From Aliiroseovarius lamellibrachiae (GTDB lineage: Bacteria; Pseudomonadota; Alphaproteobacteria; Rhodobacterales; Rhodobacteraceae), in contig NZ_JAHEVJ010000007.1 in the NCBI RefSeq assembly GCF_018599245.1, positions 186,001-250,000 of the forward strand: DNA of 64,000 nt. Direction: 5' to 3'. Shown piece after piece: positions 63,244-64,000 of this stretch. The translations under genes were made by a program, and so were the position numbers. Numbering within the stretch: position 1 is the stretch's first letter; each line of letters begins with the position of its first letter. The notes below the pieces were generated by a model. That model was given only the letters and a program-made list of their open reading frames with translations, was not told the DNA's origin and did no database searches.

Positions 63244-64000
63244 CTAAAGCGGTATGACCAACTCGGCCTTTAACCCACCAAGGGTCTCGCTGTCCCCCAA
63301 CCGCAAATGCCCGCCATGGCTGCGTGCAATGTCGCTTGCGATGGCCAGGCCAAGCCCCACACCAGAGCCGTTGTTTTGATTGCGCGCGGCATCCAAGCGG
63401 GCAAATGGCTTAAGCGCCAACGAGCGATCTGAAACAGGAATGCCGGGCCCATCATCTTCAACGACAAAACGCAAATCGCCCCGCCCCTGCAAAACCGACA
63501 GCATCACATTTTTCCCATAACGCGTTGCGTTTCCAGTAAGATTTTCAAGAGCACGCTCGATGGGGATCCGGCGAAGCGACATCAGCTCGGTCGCCTGTAA
63601 TGCGCCAAGCTGCACCTCTTGCCCCGCACGCCGACATTTATCAACAATGTCTCGGGCCAATTCGTTTGGATCCAATATTTCTGTCGGATCATCAAGAGCT
63701 TCCGCGCGCGCGAAATTCAAAAAAGTGTCCACCAAACGGGCCATGTCATCGACGTCACGCTCCAACTCACCGCGCGTTTCATCCTCGATCATCGACAACC
63801 CAAGTTTTAAGCGGGTCAAAGGCGTTCGAAGATCGTGACTGATTCCTGACAGCATCAACGTCCGTTGTTCGATTTGCCGTTCGATCCGCCCCCGCATGTC
63901 TAAAAACGCTTTGCCGGCCGCACGCACTTCGGTCGCCCCGGCAAGTTTATAGGGCACCACCTGCCCTTTACCAAAGGCTTCGGCCGCGCGCGCCAAACGG
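63244..64000 (-). CDS. EnvZ-like sensor histidine kinase, C-terminal part (partial)
   Basis: The 3' 252 codons of a histidine kinase reading leftwards from beyond the right edge. The visible part includes the end of a HAMP domain (LARAAEAFGKG), HisKA with SGISHDLRTPLTRLKLGLSM (phospho-His in SHDLRTPL), and HATPase N box (ERALENLTGNATRYG), G1 DDGPGIP and G2 GSGVGLGLAIA. EnvZ-like kinases often pair with OmpR-type regulators; none is in the window, though one may lie beyond the edge. The TTG at 63996 is an internal codon, not the start. Confidence 0.92.
   Translation of the reverse strand, partial: RLARAAEAFGKGQVVPYKLAGATEVRAAGKAFLDMRGRIERQIEQRTLMLSGISHDLRTPLTRLKLGLSMIEDETRGELERDVDDMARLVDTFLNFARAEALDDPTEILDPNELARDIVDKCRRAGQEVQLGALQATELMSLRRIPIERALENLTGNATRYGKNVMLSVLQGRGDLRFVVEDDGPGIPVSDRSLALKPFARLDAARNQNNGSGVGLGLAIASDIARSHGGHLRLGDSETLGGLKAELVIPL

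Overview
The window reads as a chromosomal core segment of an alphaproteobacterium of the order Rhodobacterales, most likely a marine Roseobacter-group member. The basis is protein content and gene order: an F1-ATPase zeta inhibitor (DUF1476), a ChpT phosphotransferase, ribosomal protein L21 with a C-terminal helix-hairpin-helix extension, ornithine-lipid genes olsB-olsA, a TRAP transporter, a split B12-dependent methionine synthase with a DUF1638 partner, and RTX/Hint proteins. Genes are densely packed with many 4-base ATGA or GTGA start/stop overlaps. I see no insertion sequence, prophage, CRISPR array or rRNA operon. The species is not determinable from the sequence alone.

Layout. 0-9.5 kb: aroK with the first codons of aroB, a tiny membrane protein, a periplasmic repeat-like protein and xerD; a RatA/COQ10-like protein; hpt with a small membrane protein; lipA; a peroxiredoxin; a gamma-carbonic-anhydrase-like protein, gmk and yicC; a PAS protein. 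9.5-19 kb: class II DAHP synthase, a GlxA-type AraC regulator, and a complete branched-chain-amino-acid type ABC importer followed by a MobA-like nucleotidyltransferase. 19-24 kb: the accessory-looking part, a stand-alone Hint-fold protein and a 1323-residue RTX / cadherin-like / Hint protein, followed by about 1 kb without a recognisable gene. 24.9-31 kb: a transsulfuration enzyme, a WYL regulator divergent from a VOC protein with a clear operator between them, tRNA-Leu(CAA), and a TRAP dctPQM operon. 31-43 kb: a zinc metallopeptidase gene with a frame break in a G9 tract, yqaA-dsbB, trmJ, a TfoX-N protein, a ThiE-like protein, olsB-olsA, a DUF3553 protein, chpT, proA-proB-obgE, three GNAT acetyltransferases, and rpmA-rplU. 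44-52 kb: a TPR-sulfotransferase, an HpaI-type aldolase, a DctB/DctD-like two-component pair, and purC-purS-purQ. 52-64 kb: the ATPase inhibitor, a short MprF-like protein, the methionine synthase parts with DUF1638, sufE, a lipoprotein, rnd, purM-purN, a CAU tRNA, a class II aldolase, and the C-terminal part of an EnvZ-like kinase.

Functional links. purC/S/Q and purM/N supply purine synthesis. aroK, aroB and DAHP synthase serve the shikimate pathway. The homocysteine methyltransferase, corrinoid protein and DUF1638 protein look like parts of one B12-dependent methionine synthase. olsB-olsA and the MprF-like protein both modify membrane lipids. The DctB/DctD-like pair may act on C4-dicarboxylate uptake, possibly through the TRAP system about 17 kb away, though nothing in the sequence proves that link.

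Most worth a second look: (1) the RTX-cadherin-Hint protein, whose Hint Cys follows directly after an internally duplicated capping module, with a neighbouring Hint paralogue that has lost that Cys; (2) the G9-tract frame break in the zinc metallopeptidase gene; (3) a DctD-like regulator without the GAFTGA motif; (4) clean inverted repeats in front of the WYL/VOC pair, the TRAP operon and the methionine synthase genes; (5) a structured leader ahead of rplU-rpmA.
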